From the NCBI RefSeq assembly GCF_000346465.2, contig NC_034015.1:1998838-2062837 (forward strand): a DNA stretch of 64,000 nucleotides, written 5' to 3'. The notes under the pieces were generated by a model that saw only the letters and a list, made by a program, of their open reading frames with translations, did no database searches and had not been told where the DNA came from. Positions 21,684 through 33,664 of this stretch are shown here, piece by piece (position 1 is the stretch's first letter; each line of letters opens with the position of its first letter). Source of the stretch: Prunus persica. Taxonomy: Eukaryota; Streptophyta; Magnoliopsida; Rosales; Rosaceae. Position numbers and translations under genes: made by a program.

Positions 21684-22241
21684 TGTTGTAAAGAATAAAC
21701 ATGTGGAGCCCACATATATGGGGCCCACAAAGAAATTAAGCAAAATATTTTGGAAGCTTATCACCTGCACACTCACGGGTACACTCACGGGTATCCTTTC
21801 TCAGCCTATAAATAAGACCACATCAGAGAAAGAAGAGAGAGATAGAAGAGAAGAGAAAAGAGGAAAGAAAGAAGAGAAAAGAGGAAAGAAAGAAGGGAAA
21901 AGAGGAAAGAAAGAAGGGAAAAGAGAAAAGAAGAGAAAGGGAAACGGAAAGAAACAAAGAGAGGAAAGAGAAGAGAGGAAAGAGAGAAAAGGAAAGAGAC
22001 AAGAGGAAGAGAAGGAAGAAAGAGGAAAGAGAGAGCAGAGAGAAATTCTCCTAGAGAGAAAATTCAGTGAGCCACACATATTGTAAACACTAAAGTTGTA
22101 GCCCTATTATTTTACATAGTGGAAAAGTTACTACTGCTGCTCTCCGGGGACGTAGGCATAGCCGAACCTCGTTAAATACTGTGTCTCATCTACTTTAAGT
22201 GCAGCTCAATATTCGCACATATTCCAGGTTATTTTATAACA
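21684..22241 (+). repeat. 5' LTR of element B
   Basis: Starts TGTTGTAAAG and ends ATTTTATAACA. TATAAATA at 21807-21814 is the likely promoter. A long purine-only GA-rich stretch (about 21826-22050) fills the transcribed part and gives spurious open frames on both strands. Confidence 0.95.
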
Positions 22242-22454
22242 CGTTATCAGCACGAGAAGCTCTCAGGTATAATTTTTATGCTGCACTATTATTTATACTA
22301 CTAACCATTATGTTGATGTAAGGAAGAAAAGAAAAGCCAACATAATTTGTGTAGCTTTCAAACTAATGAATCATGGTGTTGATAAGATTCCAACGAAAAA
22401 AAAAAAGGGGGTTGGAAAAGCTTCCTACAGTAATTTTCACTTTCTTATATTTTT

Positions 22455-22975
22455 AGTGGTGGTTTTTATTCCCACATTTATTTTATTTATGGTATGGTGT
22501 AGGTTTATTACCCATACGACAATATTTAAAGGGTGGTGCGAGTTTATCGTCCACGCCTTTGCTTATTTATTTTATTTATGGTATGGTGTAGGTTTATTAC
22601 CCATACGACAATATTTAAAGGGTGGTGCAGGTTTATCGTCCACGCCTTTGCTTATTTATTTTATTTATGGTATGGTGTAGGTTTATTACCCATACGGCAA
22701 TATTTAAAGGGTGGTGCGGGTTTATCGTCCACGCCTTTGCTTTTATTTAAATGTATGAAGCAGAATTAGTGCCCATACAAGCACGTTTACTTTACCGCAC
22801 ATTTAATTTTATTTAAGGTATGGTGCGGGATTAACGTCCATACAGCAAGCTATTTAATTTATTTAAGGTATGGTGCGGGATTAACGTCCATACAGCAAGC
22901 AATTTAATTTATAAATTTATTTTACCGCACATTTACATTTATTTAAAGTATGGTGCGGGTTTATCGTCCATACCA
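22455..22975 (+). repeat. Class I bulged-hairpin array in element B
   Basis: About ten 26-nt units, beginning at roughly 22492, 22527, 22582, 22617, 22672, 22707, 22753, 22818, 22868 and 22949. The first six form three copies of a 90-bp tandem pair, a GTATGGTGTAGG unit plus an AAAGGGTGG unit. The shared plan is lower stem, single 5' bulge, 3-bp upper stem, 7-nt loop. Confidence 0.8.
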
Positions 22976-24368
22976 GTAATTTATTTATCAGCAATTTATT
23001 TTATGGATTAATTGTGCTGTATGATGAGTTTTTACAGTATGCAGATCAGGACCAGAAGTTCCTTGATCCTCATCATACAATTACATCAGGACTTGAAGAT
23101 CCTTGATGATGATATTAATATGAGAGCTGGCAGTCTCTCTGGTACTGTATTTGTAAACATGTGATCAGACTTAAGGGTCCTTGATCCCTGACATGTAAAT
23201 AAGGACCTAGAGTTCCTTAATGATGTAACAGTACCGTATTGGTTCATAGTGCCGTACACATGGATGATAACTGTACTGGCAGATGAATAGATACGTATTC
23301 ATCACTTGATGAATAGTACTATTCACATAAATAGTGACGTATGCATAAATATGAACCATTTTGGGTAAACCGTCACTATATACAAAAGGGAACCTGCAGT
23401 TTCATGGTGCCGTACACATTGATGATAACTGTACTGGCAGATGAATAGATACGTATTCATGACTTGATGAATAGTACTATTCACATGAATAGTACTATTC
23501 ACATGAATAGTGACGTATGCATAAATATGAACCATTTTGGGTAAACCGTCACTATATACAAAAGGGAACCTGCAGTTCCTTAAACTCATGGATGAGCAAT
23601 TAAATGAGATGCCAGAAGTTTCTCAAAATATGGACAATTATGTAAGGGCTTGAAGTCCCGAAATATGTACAGAAAATTGTAAAAATGTCCATACCATGAG
23701 AATATGTGGCTTTGGCCTGAAGTTCAAAATTTAACAGTGTTGAGAACCTGAAGTTCCAACAATTAAATGGACAACCCTTGAGGTATTATTGCAAATTGTG
23801 GTATGCCACATATTTCTTTGGCATAAGAAGATGATGAATTTAAAGTTCGATTTTGTTATAATCGACACCTCAAGGAAGAAATATATTTTGTGAATTCCGG
23901 TTGTTAAGAATACACCGCGAAATGGATAATATCAATATAAACCTCAAATAATGAATTGAGGCTCCCCACATATTTTGTTATATCTGGGCCGGAAGCCCAT
24001 GGATCCAAATATATGAGAGATCCTAAACTTGAAGTTGTGGGTATATAGTAGTTAATGCTCTTCACTACTATATTGCGATATTATCATGGCTTTTACTCAA
24101 TTCACATTTCATGTCCATTTGAAAAGGGCAAATAAATTCTGAGTTTGTGCCCAGGCCAAAAGTTCCGGGCTACCATGCAATTTGGGAGAGACAATGTGGT
24201 TATTTGAATCTATAAGGCACAAGGTTCCAAACCGTCATTTTGAAAAGACGTAAAAACCACAGGTGCAAGTTTAAGAATGTGCGCAATTATTATAACAGGA
24301 ACATACAACAGATAGATTTTTTCCACCTGCAATGAAGGTGCAGGCCCTGTAAAATCTATAAAATTACA

Positions 24369-24920
24369 TTATGTTCTGGAAGCCTCTGAAGGAAGAGGAC
24401 GGCGCCTCTTAAGCTTAGCCATGAGCCTCTCGTGGTCTCCCAAAATTCTTTCATTGGAGACCTGCAGCATGTCTAGCCTTCTCAGTGTATCAACAGAGTA
24501 CGAATTCACCAGTTTCAACAAGGAATTATTCTCTCCTTTAAGTTTCTCAACCTCCTGTTGAGACTCATGAAGCATTCTTTGAAAAGACGAATTTTCAGTT
24601 GTTAGCCTCTCAACCTCGTTTGCTCTGGCATGCAAACGATCAGCCATGTTAGAAACAGAAGCAGCACTCTGAATGCTAAAAGCCATTGAGTCATCAATAG
24701 CCTATTTCTCAGACCTCCCTGTTAACAGCATTTCATCCATTGGAGTAATGAAATTCCTAGCTACTATGACAGCAGTAGCATCATTCATCATCACAGAATC
24801 ATTAACTGTGAGATGACGATTTTGGGATACAAAGGATGGACGCCAAACTTGGGCATTATTGGTAGTTGTGGGAGCATCATTTAAATTAAAATAATTTGGG
24901 CAGGAAGAAGAGGAAGCCAT
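24369..24920 (-). pseudogene. Antisense coiled-coil ORF within element B, one in-frame stop
   Basis: The minus-strand frame of 184 codons starts at 24920 (MASSSSCPNYFNLNDAPTTT). It is interrupted by one TAG at 24702-24704 and continues in the same frame as AIDDSMAFSIQSAASVSNMA to a stop at 24369. The second half is a predicted coiled coil with heptad spacing (ERLTTENSSFQRML, EVEKLKGENNSLLKLV) and a basic KLKRRR patch that could be a nuclear signal. It has no retroviral-type domain. The block from about 24300 to 24967 is absent from A and C at the matching position. Antisense accessory genes are known in some plant LTR elements such as maize Grande. The function of this one is unknown to me. 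Confidence 0.7.
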
Positions 24921-25984
24921 TTTTAAGAAGGTTTCGAAGAAAGTCTCAGGAAAACTAAAGTTTCAGAAAATGAAGAAATTTGAGTTGAAATGCAGTTGCT
25001 CCAATTAAGTTTTGCAAAGGCCATATCTATAGGAGGAAATATGGCTACTGTTTTTCAGGACCCCAATATCTTCTCGAATCCCCATATTATCTTTTTCTTT
25101 CCCAGAGTCCAAAACTTCACGTGGCCTCTAATAATACCTGTCGGCACTTTCGGCGTTTTCAAGTATTATTTTCAAAGCCGATCTTGCTTTACAGATTTCA
25201 CGGAGCTACTTTTTCAAAAGCATCCCGAGAATCTCGCAATTTTCCTATGGTTAATTTTGAAATTCACCGGTTCTACCTATTCATTGTATTTGTGTATAAA
25301 TGTGTTACTAACGAAATTTTCTTTACAGAAGACATCCAGTTTACTCCATACCTAGTGATGCGATATCTACTTGTTTTTCTTATCAGTAAGCACTCAATAT
25401 GCCCGAGAAGCAAGACTATCTCTGATCATCCATTCAGGAAGCAAAACTATCCCTGATCACGTTTCCGCTACATCAGGAAACTGTGAAGGCGATCTTATGC
25501 TCTAATCTCCGGAAGTCCTTCTAGACTAGGAGATATGAGAGCTTATTGTCTGCTCCCACCAGCTTCCTTCCCTGATTGCTTACCTTCTCTTGCAATCAAT
25601 ATCACATTATTTTTGCATTTTTTCTCTTTTTATAACTCTCTGTTCATAAGAGATTTTATTTCTTTAGAATGAACATCTGAAGAATGAATCCATGCAGTGA
25701 TCCTAACTCTGAGAGTTATTTATTTTTGACAGAGAAAAGAATTGTGATTTTTGCTCTTGCAGGATATAACAAGATCATCAAGCGATACTTTATATTTACT
25801 GGGCCGATACGAGCTTGAATGATACTTGAGAAAAGTTTCTCCCACCTAAGGATGTAAGCAATACTTGTGTTATTTTATGCTTATATACCTATTTGATATT
25901 TTATCTTGAAAGGTAACCAAATGGGGAGATAAGTCCGTTCCAAAAGAATGGCTTGTATGTATCCATGAATTATTAACGCAAATT

Positions 25985-26290
25985 TTACAGATTGCAAGTT
26001 GGATACAATGATAATACACTGCACAGATTAAAGTCCCATAAGAACAAAATATGGGTATAGCAGTGATCAATATGATGCACGCCTGTTGCGTAGCAATTGA
26101 TGTGGATTGAAGTCCCGAAAGGACAATCCTTTGACATGTCAATATTGATATTATGCACGCCTAATGCGTAGCAAATTATATGGGTTAAAGTCCCATAATA
26201 TGGGTTAAAGTCCCATAAATTAATTGACATGTATGTATTAATCTGTGGCATGCCTGCAGCATGACAGATATATGGGTTCTAAATGTTCCA
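25985..26290 (+). repeat. Single copy of the hairpin-rich unit in element B
   Basis: Holds GCACGCCTGTTGCGTAGC, the GGATT/AATCC hairpin, TATGGG/CCCATA hairpins and the CATGC-CTGCA-GCATG hairpin once, against three copies in A and two in C. Confidence 0.75.
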
Positions 26291-26768
26291 ACTCCCTAAA
26301 TGGAGATTATCCACGCCCTACTATAAAATAACGCTCCATTGGAGGTTATAATCCACATTCTCACATAATAAAAGTCCCCTGCAGTGGCTTGGGTACCCAA
26401 AAGCAAATAAGTGCTTATAATTAATGTATGCGCATGCACATGAGAATGGGGGGATCATAAATTGATGAATGACAAATTTTGATTTTGGAGTAGCTACTCA
26501 AATCATCAATGGGCTGTGTTGATTGGAACCACGTTCAATTATTAAATGTCGACAATATCATTGGCCAAAATGGAACGAGGTAATTCCATTATAGATGAGA
26601 ATGAACGTGAAAGAACAAACCCACAGTACGAACCCCAAAATATGTTAATACTGAAATTTATACTTGGGTGTTCGGAATAAAAGGGAATATACCTACTTTG
26701 TATGACACACTGTTTCTAGCAGAAACAAGGAATGTTGGGTTTTCTCCATATTTACAGATTCAATTGTG

Positions 26769-26791
26769 CCCCCCCCCCCCCCCCCCCCCCT
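26769..26791 (+). repeat. Poly-C tract in element B
   Basis: A run of about 23 C at the position equivalent to the shorter run in element A, between CAATTGTG and TTATTACACAATTACGG. Confidence 0.85.
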
Positions 26792-27676
26792 TATTACACA
26801 ATTACGGAGACCAACATATTATCTTTAAGGGTTATTAAATGCACGGAGCATATCGCCAGAAGCGATTCCCTAAAGATGTATAAATAGCTGGGTTAAAGCT
26901 ATATAATGTGTCATAAAGTTTAATCCCTTTTAGACAAACTCCGTTGAGAGGATTGACATTGCATAAAGCAAGTCTCTAAATGACATGTGCTTGAAGCACA
27001 AAATTTGTACTCAATATTAATATGCATAAATTACCTCAGTGAGTACATTGATTATAATGTGATTGCAACACATTAAAGCTTCTGCAGAATTCACGAAATA
27101 TTTGTCTCGACTTAAGGATCGAGCATTGTGCCAACGAGATTCTTGCTTATACTAAGAAAGTATTGAAGCATTTTTATGAGGATTATCCGTTGGACACTTT
27201 AATGATTTTCCGGAAGTATATTCGACCGGACATCATATTTTCCAGATAGGGCTCAACTCCATCACCATCATTTTGGAATGATGTGAGGTATATTTGATGC
27301 TATCTCCGCATAACACCTTGTACGGGAATATTCTTTCAAGTGAACTTACAAATAGCCCAAGTTTTGTTAGAAACGCGGACTCTGAAAATTTCTATGATTT
27401 ACATAGAGATAGCTCACTGGAAATATATTTACTTACTCAACTACGAGAATTGTTAATGGCTACATCCTCCACTCACTCCGAAAGATTCTCACTCCAAAAG
27501 ATAGTCATGAAGACATCAGGGGGAGATATTAATCAAGGAGAGCATCCAGAAGTATGCTATACAGATTGTTGTACTATTCTTTCTTCCTTCCATCAGTTCT
27601 CTACCTTACTAGGTTTTCTCCAAGCAAGATTTTAATGAGGCAACCAATCTAGGGACATGTGGTCTCCAAGGGGGAG

Positions 27677-28234
27677 TGTTGTAAAGAATAAACATGTGGA
27701 GCCCACATGTATGAGGCCCACAAAGAAATTAAGCAAAATATTTTGGAAGCTTATAACTTGCACACTCACGGGTACACTCACGGGTATCCTTTCTCAGCCT
27801 ATAAATAAGACCACATCAGAGAAAGAAGAGAGAGATAGAAGAGAAGAGAAAAGAGGAAAGAAAGAAGAGAAAAGAGGAAAGAAAGAAGGGAAAAGAGGAA
27901 AGAAAGAAGGGAAAAGAGAAAAGAAGAGAAAGGGAAACGGAAAGAAACAAAGAGAGGAAAGAGAAGAGAGGAAAGAGAGAAAAGGAAAGAGACAAGAGGA
28001 AGAGAAGGAAGAAAGAGGAAAGAGAGAGCAAAGAGAAATTCTCCTAGAGAGAAAATTCAGTGAGCCACACATATTGTAAACACTAAAGTTGTAGCCCTAT
28101 TATTTTACATAGTGGAAAAGTTACTACTGCTGCTCTCCGGGAACGTAGGCATAGTCGAACCTCGTTAAATACTGTGTCTCATCTACTTTAAGTGCAGCTC
28201 AATATTCGCACATATTCCAGGTTATTTTATAACA
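27677..28234 (+). repeat. 3' LTR of element B
   Basis: A 558-bp copy of the LTR. It is preceded by the polypurine tract and followed by AGCTA (28235-28239), the duplicated target. Confidence 0.95.
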
Positions 28235-28239
28235 AGCTA

Positions 28240-28879
28240 CATATAATATAACATGTTTGCTAGCGTCCCCCACTTTAATACTTCTAATATTATATTTTTA
28301 TGTTGTTTTCAAAGCAAAATAGGCCTTCAGAAAAAAAAAAAAAAAAAAAGACTAGCTCACGACACAACACGAATCAAAGATGCACTCTTTTTTTCCCTCT
28401 CCAGTCGGACTCTCTGTCTGTGGCTCTTCTTCCAGTGACTATTTTGCTCCTCTGGGCTGCAACACAAATTCCTTTTGATCTACTCTACCTTGCATTTCCT
28501 TCTCTCTCTCTCTCTGTCCAAAATTAAAACTCACCCACCCATTACCATCGGTAACCCATCAACCAACCTCTCTCTCTGTCTTTGGGGACTTTCATCGAGC
28601 ACGTTCAGTGCATCCAAGGGGTCAACAAGCTGCTGGCCAAGGGGTTTGCAACTGCTCTCCTGCGACCTCCACAGCCAAACGCCGGCATCCCAAGGGGTCA
28701 ATTGACCTCTCTTGTCCCTTGGTGCATCCGCCCCTGGAGATCAGGACATGGTTTATTAAAAAAAAAAAGGCCCAATGTATGTAGAACGCAGCAAGAATAT
28801 TTGTGTGCACTTGCATATAAGCTACTTTACAACTGAAGGTCAGTTTTATTGACTAACATGCACACAGGACCTACTTTAC
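28240..28879. other. Unassigned sequence right of element B
   Basis: Contains two A-tracts (about 28330-28349 and 28758-28769) bracketing 400 bases of CT-rich and then GC-richer sequence. This would fit an inserted retrosequence, but the reading frames (FIEHVQCIQGVNKLLAKGF) match nothing I know. It lies in what was an NFS2 intron. Confidence 0.35.
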
Positions 28880-29053
28880 TAGTTCACCATATGCATCTTC
28901 TGGTCTTGATATTCTTGCGAGCAGGACTTCTTGTATTCAAATATTCTGCACATCAACCACCATTTGTGGAACACTCTTGACATGCATCTACAAGCACTTT
29001 TGCACCAACATCATGAGCACAAAGAACAATATCTTTGATAGGAAGAACAGCAC

Positions 29054-31338
29054 CTACATGAAAAAGATTATAAGCCCATCAATATGGGCATGTTATTTAT
29101 TCCTTTGAGACAAAATCCTATGATATATTCAATCAATACCACTATAAAAGAATTTACTCAAATAACAGTTTGATGCATTCATAAGCATTATTCAGAAAGA
29201 AGAACAATTTGATTGGACCTATGGAACTTGTTAGTCTCCACCAAATGAGATAAGAATAAACAACAGTGACCTGAATAAGGGATAGTTTAAATTTTGATTC
29301 GTATGATTATGGCCACCCCTTCCGAGGTCATCATTGATTTGACTTTTGATTCAATCTTCTTCACCCTCTGCTTCTCTCTAATGGATAGTTTAAATTAAAA
29401 AGTTCCAAGAACCAGCGCAACATAATGGATTGTTTAAATTAAAAGGTTCAGGGATTACTGTTATTAAAAATTGTGTTTTTCCTTTTCTATAAAATTCTTT
29501 CAAACCTTTAGATATAAATAATATATAAAACAAAGCTTCAACAGTAAAGTAAAAATAAAGAAACAAATAATAGATAAATAAAAAAATTCAAGAGTAAGAA
29601 AGCAAGCTTGGTATAGTGAAAGCACGTCAAAAGACGTTGTCCTAAAGGCTTTGTAGCTTCCCTATGTGCAGGTAATGACGGTCTACAGGACTCCAAGATA
29701 CGACTCTAATACGCATGCTTAAGGTCCGCTATGAGTACGTTCACAGTCGGATAGAAATCTCCTAGCCACAGAACCGTAGCCCAAAATAATAATATGGAAA
29801 GTGAAGAATATATGAAAGTAGGAGAATATATAAATCTGTTTGTGGTGTGTTCAAATGTGAAGAAGGAGTGGCCTTTTGTAGACATCCAACACTTGTAACC
29901 TCCAGACACATTTAACCAGAAAAATTAAGGTAATGAATAGAAAATAAAAACTGAACGTTAAACAATTTGTAACTCCCATAATAAATAAAAGAAAACAGTA
30001 AAATATTAAAACAGAAAATAAAATGTTAAAATTTAAAAAGCCTTTCAAATAATAACAATTACAGCCACAAATCGTTAATTCCACCAAAATATTGCCAATT
30101 CCAATTCTACTAAAAAATGTAATTTTCAGCTAAGAAAATAATACGCTTGGAAAAACAAAAAACTAAAGAAAATAAGCACAGTTAGGCATTTAGAATAGGG
30201 GGCGGGAGAATCAGAGAACCGCGCCAAAATTTAAAAAAATAAAAATAAAAATTGTAGTGATTAAAACAGTCAACCTTTGTTCAAAAATCAAACCGGACCG
30301 GTTTTGGTTTCGGTTTCGATTTTACTCTAATAAAAACTGAATTAAAAAATGCAATTGAATAGGATTGATTGGTCTGATTTGGTACGGTTTTTACCTTTAA
30401 AATAATAATAATAATAAGTTGGCCTGAAAAGAGAATTTGAACCGGTCGAATTATCGATTTCTAAATTAAAATGGGTGTTTTACCCAAATCTAACTGTTTT
30501 ACTCAATTTTCTTATTTATTGTAAATTCTTACCTTTTCCCATACTATTACACCTCTCCCCATCGTATCAAACCTTATATAAAATCCTAATCTCTCTCGGT
30601 AAGTTTGAAAGAGAAAATTTAAAAATACTAAAGAATTCATAAATGATGGTATTTAAAATGATAAAAATTAATGTTTTAGAATTTGTAAAGTTTATTATTT
30701 GACCAATCTAAAAATATAATGAATTAAACACGAAATTTGACGTTTGTGTGATAGTGGTGGTGTCATCATGTGTGATATTGATGGTGCGGTTGCTATTGAT
30801 AGGGTGGTGGTGAGGTGGGAGCGGTAGCAGTAATTGAGGTGGGGTGGTGGTGGAAATGGTGCTTGGGTTATGGTGACAACAATGATGGTGGGGGTGTTTG
30901 TGGTGATGATGATGGCGGCAGTAACCTTGGCCATGAATTGAATAATTTAATAGCCAAGTTAAAATTGAGGACCATTTCTAGACAGACTGATGCTCCTTTA
31001 CTCTAATTTACCTATTTTTCAATGGAAAGAAAACAGTCTCTTTGTTCTTAAATAGTTAAAAAAAGGACATATTCTCTTTTTTCCTTCAAAAAAATGAAAG
31101 GAGGTGGAAAGGAGGTAACCTCTCTTCCTAACATTATTCTTTTTAATTAGTTAGACATAATCTTTCTTTCGTATTGTAGTTTGATATAAGATTAAGCTGT
31201 AGAGCATCAATCCACAACTACAAAAGATCCTATTTTTAGTAGGCAATACTTAAAGAGCATCTCCCAGGGTACAAGTAAAAGAGTAAAGCAAATCATGTTC
31301 GATGTGCCACATTAGCTTTTTTTTCTTTCATGGAGAAA
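29054..31338. other. Gene-free AT-rich region with simple repeats
   Basis: No supported gene. A GGT/GTG-rich stretch at about 30745-30925 produces low-complexity open frames on both strands. A (TAA)n tract lies at 30401-30415, and an ACCGG/GGTTTCGGTTTCG stretch at about 30293-30320. Any NFS2 exons upstream of 29053 were not recognised here. Confidence 0.4.
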
Positions 31339-31339
31339 T

Positions 31340-32040
31340 TATAGAAGGAAAAAGCTTGGCTCCTTAAAATTGAGGAGGAACTCCTCCTCTTAACCAGGGC
31401 GACCTTAAAATTTTGAAGGCCCAGGATGATACCGAAATAGACCCTATGTATTTATACCTCCACACAACAAAAATCATTTAATTTTTATTTGCATGTGTGT
31501 CCATAGAAAAATAAAAAATGGAAAAGTTTATAAATAAATAAAGACAAGTTTAGATATCAGACAGATATAATTTATTTTTTGTATATAAGCATGGATTAAA
31601 AAAAAAAATTCCAAAAACTGAAGTACTAAAGAACCATTCACTTCGACCAAAAAAGAAAAAAGGAAACATTTACAATAGTGGGATTTGGATTCGAACCTAG
31701 GTTTGATTGGAATTAAACACTGCCTAAACCACTGGTGCCGGAGTCAACTTCAATAACAATGCTGCAGTTATCTATATAAGTAATAAAAACAAATCTAACC
31801 TCATATAAAAAAAATAAAAATTGTGGCCCTCCCTTGAGTCAGGGCCCAGGGCGGTCGTACTTCCTGTCTTGGCTCAAGGGCGGCACTGCTCATAACAAAT
31901 GAGATTTTGACACTTGTCAATTTCATTTAACTTTTTCTTTTTATGAAATTCTTTTCATTTTCTTTGTTTTGAAATTTGACAAGTGTCAAAATCCCATTTT
32001 CTTTGAGGAGGAGGTCCTCCTTAATTTTAAGGAAACAAAA
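31340..32040. mobile_element. Probable MITE with a nested SINE-like sequence
   Basis: GGCTCCTTAAAATTGAGGAG with AACTCCTCCTC at 31359-31389 is the approximate complement of GAGGAGGTCCTCC with TTAATTTTAAGGA at about 32005-32032, so these are terminal inverted repeats. TGACACTTGTCAATTTCA and TTGACAAGTGTCA near 31910 and 31980 form an inner inverted pair. On the minus strand GGTTCGAATCC (31690-31700) is a perfect RNA polymerase III B-box consensus, with an A-box-like GTGGTTTAGGCAG about 30 bases before it. That suggests a SINE or tRNA-derived piece. Boundaries are approximate. Confidence 0.45.
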
Positions 32041-32712
32041 ATATAGCCACTTGATACATCTTGTACACGTGTTATAATATAAGTGGATATATACTGATAC
32101 TATTCCCTAAAAGGGGGGAAAATAAACTATGCCGTTGTTTGGATGTGGTCACCAAATTCAAGCCAAGCCAAGTGGTTTCAATTCCAAACCAAGTCAAGTG
32201 GAAACTCAAAGGCCTAGCCAAAACAAAGATCAATTTATAATAGCAATAGTCAAATGATAAATAAATAGAATGGCAAGACCCACAGGCTTGGCTTGGGGCC
32301 AGCCAAGAGGTTTAAGAGAGTGAAGAATTCTCACCACCAAAAATCAGTTGGAGTTTGGGTTTCCTTCGATAACAATGGCAGCTGAAAAAGTAAAAGGGAA
32401 GTGAGTTATTGAGCTGAGATTTTTGATCAAAATCGGTTCTGTTCTTAATGAAATACGAAATTACCTGTTTATTGGGTTTATTGAGTCAGCTGTTTGATTA
32501 ACTCCCTCATTGCTAAGGCAACTGGGTTTCAGACCTTTGGGTGATATCAAGAAGGCCAAAGCCAATCTCCACGTTGATATTTGTTTTTGAATTGGAAAGC
32601 TGCCCCACGTTAATATTGCTTTTGTGAATTGAAAGGTTGGCTAGTCAAAGCAAACCTGTTGCTAATCAGGTCGCAAGTTTCAATGACATTGAAACAATTG
32701 GCTATATATATA

Positions 32713-33320
32713 GAGAGGAATGCTAGCAACTTTCTCTCTAACCTTCTCTTTTGGACCTTCTCCCTTCTCTTTATGACAAGTGTCATTTACCATACACTTA
32801 AAACAATGACATTAATGCATCACACAATTTAGTTTTGGTTTTCCAAGTTTACCCTTTTAAAATGTATTGCTTTTATATTTCTTTCAATTTATTCAAATTT
32901 TGTTCTAACTTCTTTAGCACATTGTTTATAAAAAATAAAAAATAAAAAAAACAAAGAAAAAGAAAAAAAGAAAAAGAAAAACGTCATATTTTTTTAAAAT
33001 AAAAATAAAGTTTGTTTCATGACATTGTTATCATCTTTATTTTGTTTTTAACAAAACACGCGTTCTCTTTGGAAAAATTAAAAATTAAAAAAAAAACCTT
33101 CAGTTTTTATTTTCTTATTTAATTTTTAACAAGGTGGTAAGAAAGTTATAAAAAAAAATTAGCTTGTTATTAAAAAAAATTAATACATTTAATAAGGGAA
33201 AATTTGGAAAACAAAAACTAGTTTGTGTGCTGCATTAATGACATTATTTTTAGTTTAAGGAAAGTGACACTTGTCATGAGAAGAAGGGAGAAGGTTAAAG
33301 AGAAAGTTACTAGCACTCTC
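32713..33320. mobile_element. MITE with terminal inverted repeats of about 60-70 bp
   Basis: The left end reads GAGAGGAATGCTAGCAAC then TTTCTCTCTAACCTTCTC, and further in ATGACAAGTGTCA. The complement of the right end gives GAGAGTGCTAGTAAC, TTTCTCTTTAACCTTCTCC and ATGACAAGTGTCA. No coding capacity. It sits inside the Gypsy solo LTR; the other LTR copy at 43888 lacks it. The flanks are AT repeats, so a clean target duplication cannot be read. The termini resemble Mutator-like MITEs. Confidence 0.8.
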
Positions 33321-33664
33321 CATATATAAATATTATAAACCAATAAAAAGTTGGCTGTGTATATATAATATTATATATATATGATAGGCCAATTGATGTT
33401 TTCGACTTGGCTGAGAGAATGGCCTTTTGAAGTTGGTTGGATAATGGACTTGGCTGGGAGAATGAAGGAAGAGTTGGCTGGGACAAGTCAAGGACTTGGC
33501 TGGAAGAGTGGTCAAGTCAGGCCCACGTGGGTCATCTTGATAATTCCAAGGTGGGCAAGAGTTTGGAAGCTAAAAATGGTCCTTGGCTTTGGGTAATGGT
33601 TTTGTGGCTTACACATATAATTATTATATATGTAGGTTTATCAAAATTGGAATATTAAGTGTTC

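Larger units (their letters stand above)
21684..28234 (+). mobile_element. Non-autonomous LTR retrotransposon B, complete
   Basis: LTRs of 558 bp (21684-22241 and 27677-28234) differ at about seven positions. They are flanked by the perfect target duplication AGCTA (21679-21683 and 28235-28239). CGTTATCAGCACGAG follows the 5' LTR, and CCAAGGGGGAG precedes the 3' LTR. The 5.4-kb interior encodes no gag-pol. It contains the class I hairpin array (about 22455-22975), the class II series (about 23020-23770), an antisense coiled-coil ORF (24369-24920) and one copy of the hairpin unit that is tandem in A and C. The recent insertion age follows from the near-identical LTRs. Confidence 0.95.
16241..29053 (-). 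pseudogene. NFS2: Chloroplast cysteine desulfurase (NFS2/CpNifS-like) pseudogene split by transposons
   Basis: NFS2 is a plastid PLP enzyme that takes sulfur from cysteine for Fe-S cluster assembly. Four minus-strand remnants align in order. From 29053 down: AVLPIKDIVLCAHDVGAKVL then VDACQ, decaying after about 28960. At 17378-17276: RFEAGTTAIGLGAATD, stop, LSGFGMQTIHDYE. At 16631-16473: [18 protein letters not shown] through FNVENIHP and ATFLDQQ. At 16411-16241: [20 protein letters not shown] through [14 protein letters not shown] and a stop at 16241-16243. Acceptor and donor dinucleotides fit most edges. Defects include a nonsense codon in the second remnant, loss of part of the active-site SGHHC motif (LPLC remains), frame damage, and a missing exon. 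The Harbinger element and element B lie in the gap. No exons for the N-terminal half were recognised to the right. Confidence 0.85.

Noticed and set aside
21801..22086. Charged Lys/Glu/Arg-rich frame and its Phe/Leu/Ser-rich antisense frame, repeated at 27794-28079
   Set aside because: Both arise from the purine-only GA-rich stretch in the LTRs of element B.
30695..31006. Thr/Ile-rich and Gly-rich frames on opposite strands
   Set aside because: Low-complexity GGT/GTG repeat with no start context, domain or splice support.
31640..31760. Possible tRNA gene from the B-box GGTTCGAATCC on the minus strand
   Set aside because: No cloverleaf with acceptor and anticodon stems can be formed around it. 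It is more likely a SINE or tRNA-derived fragment.
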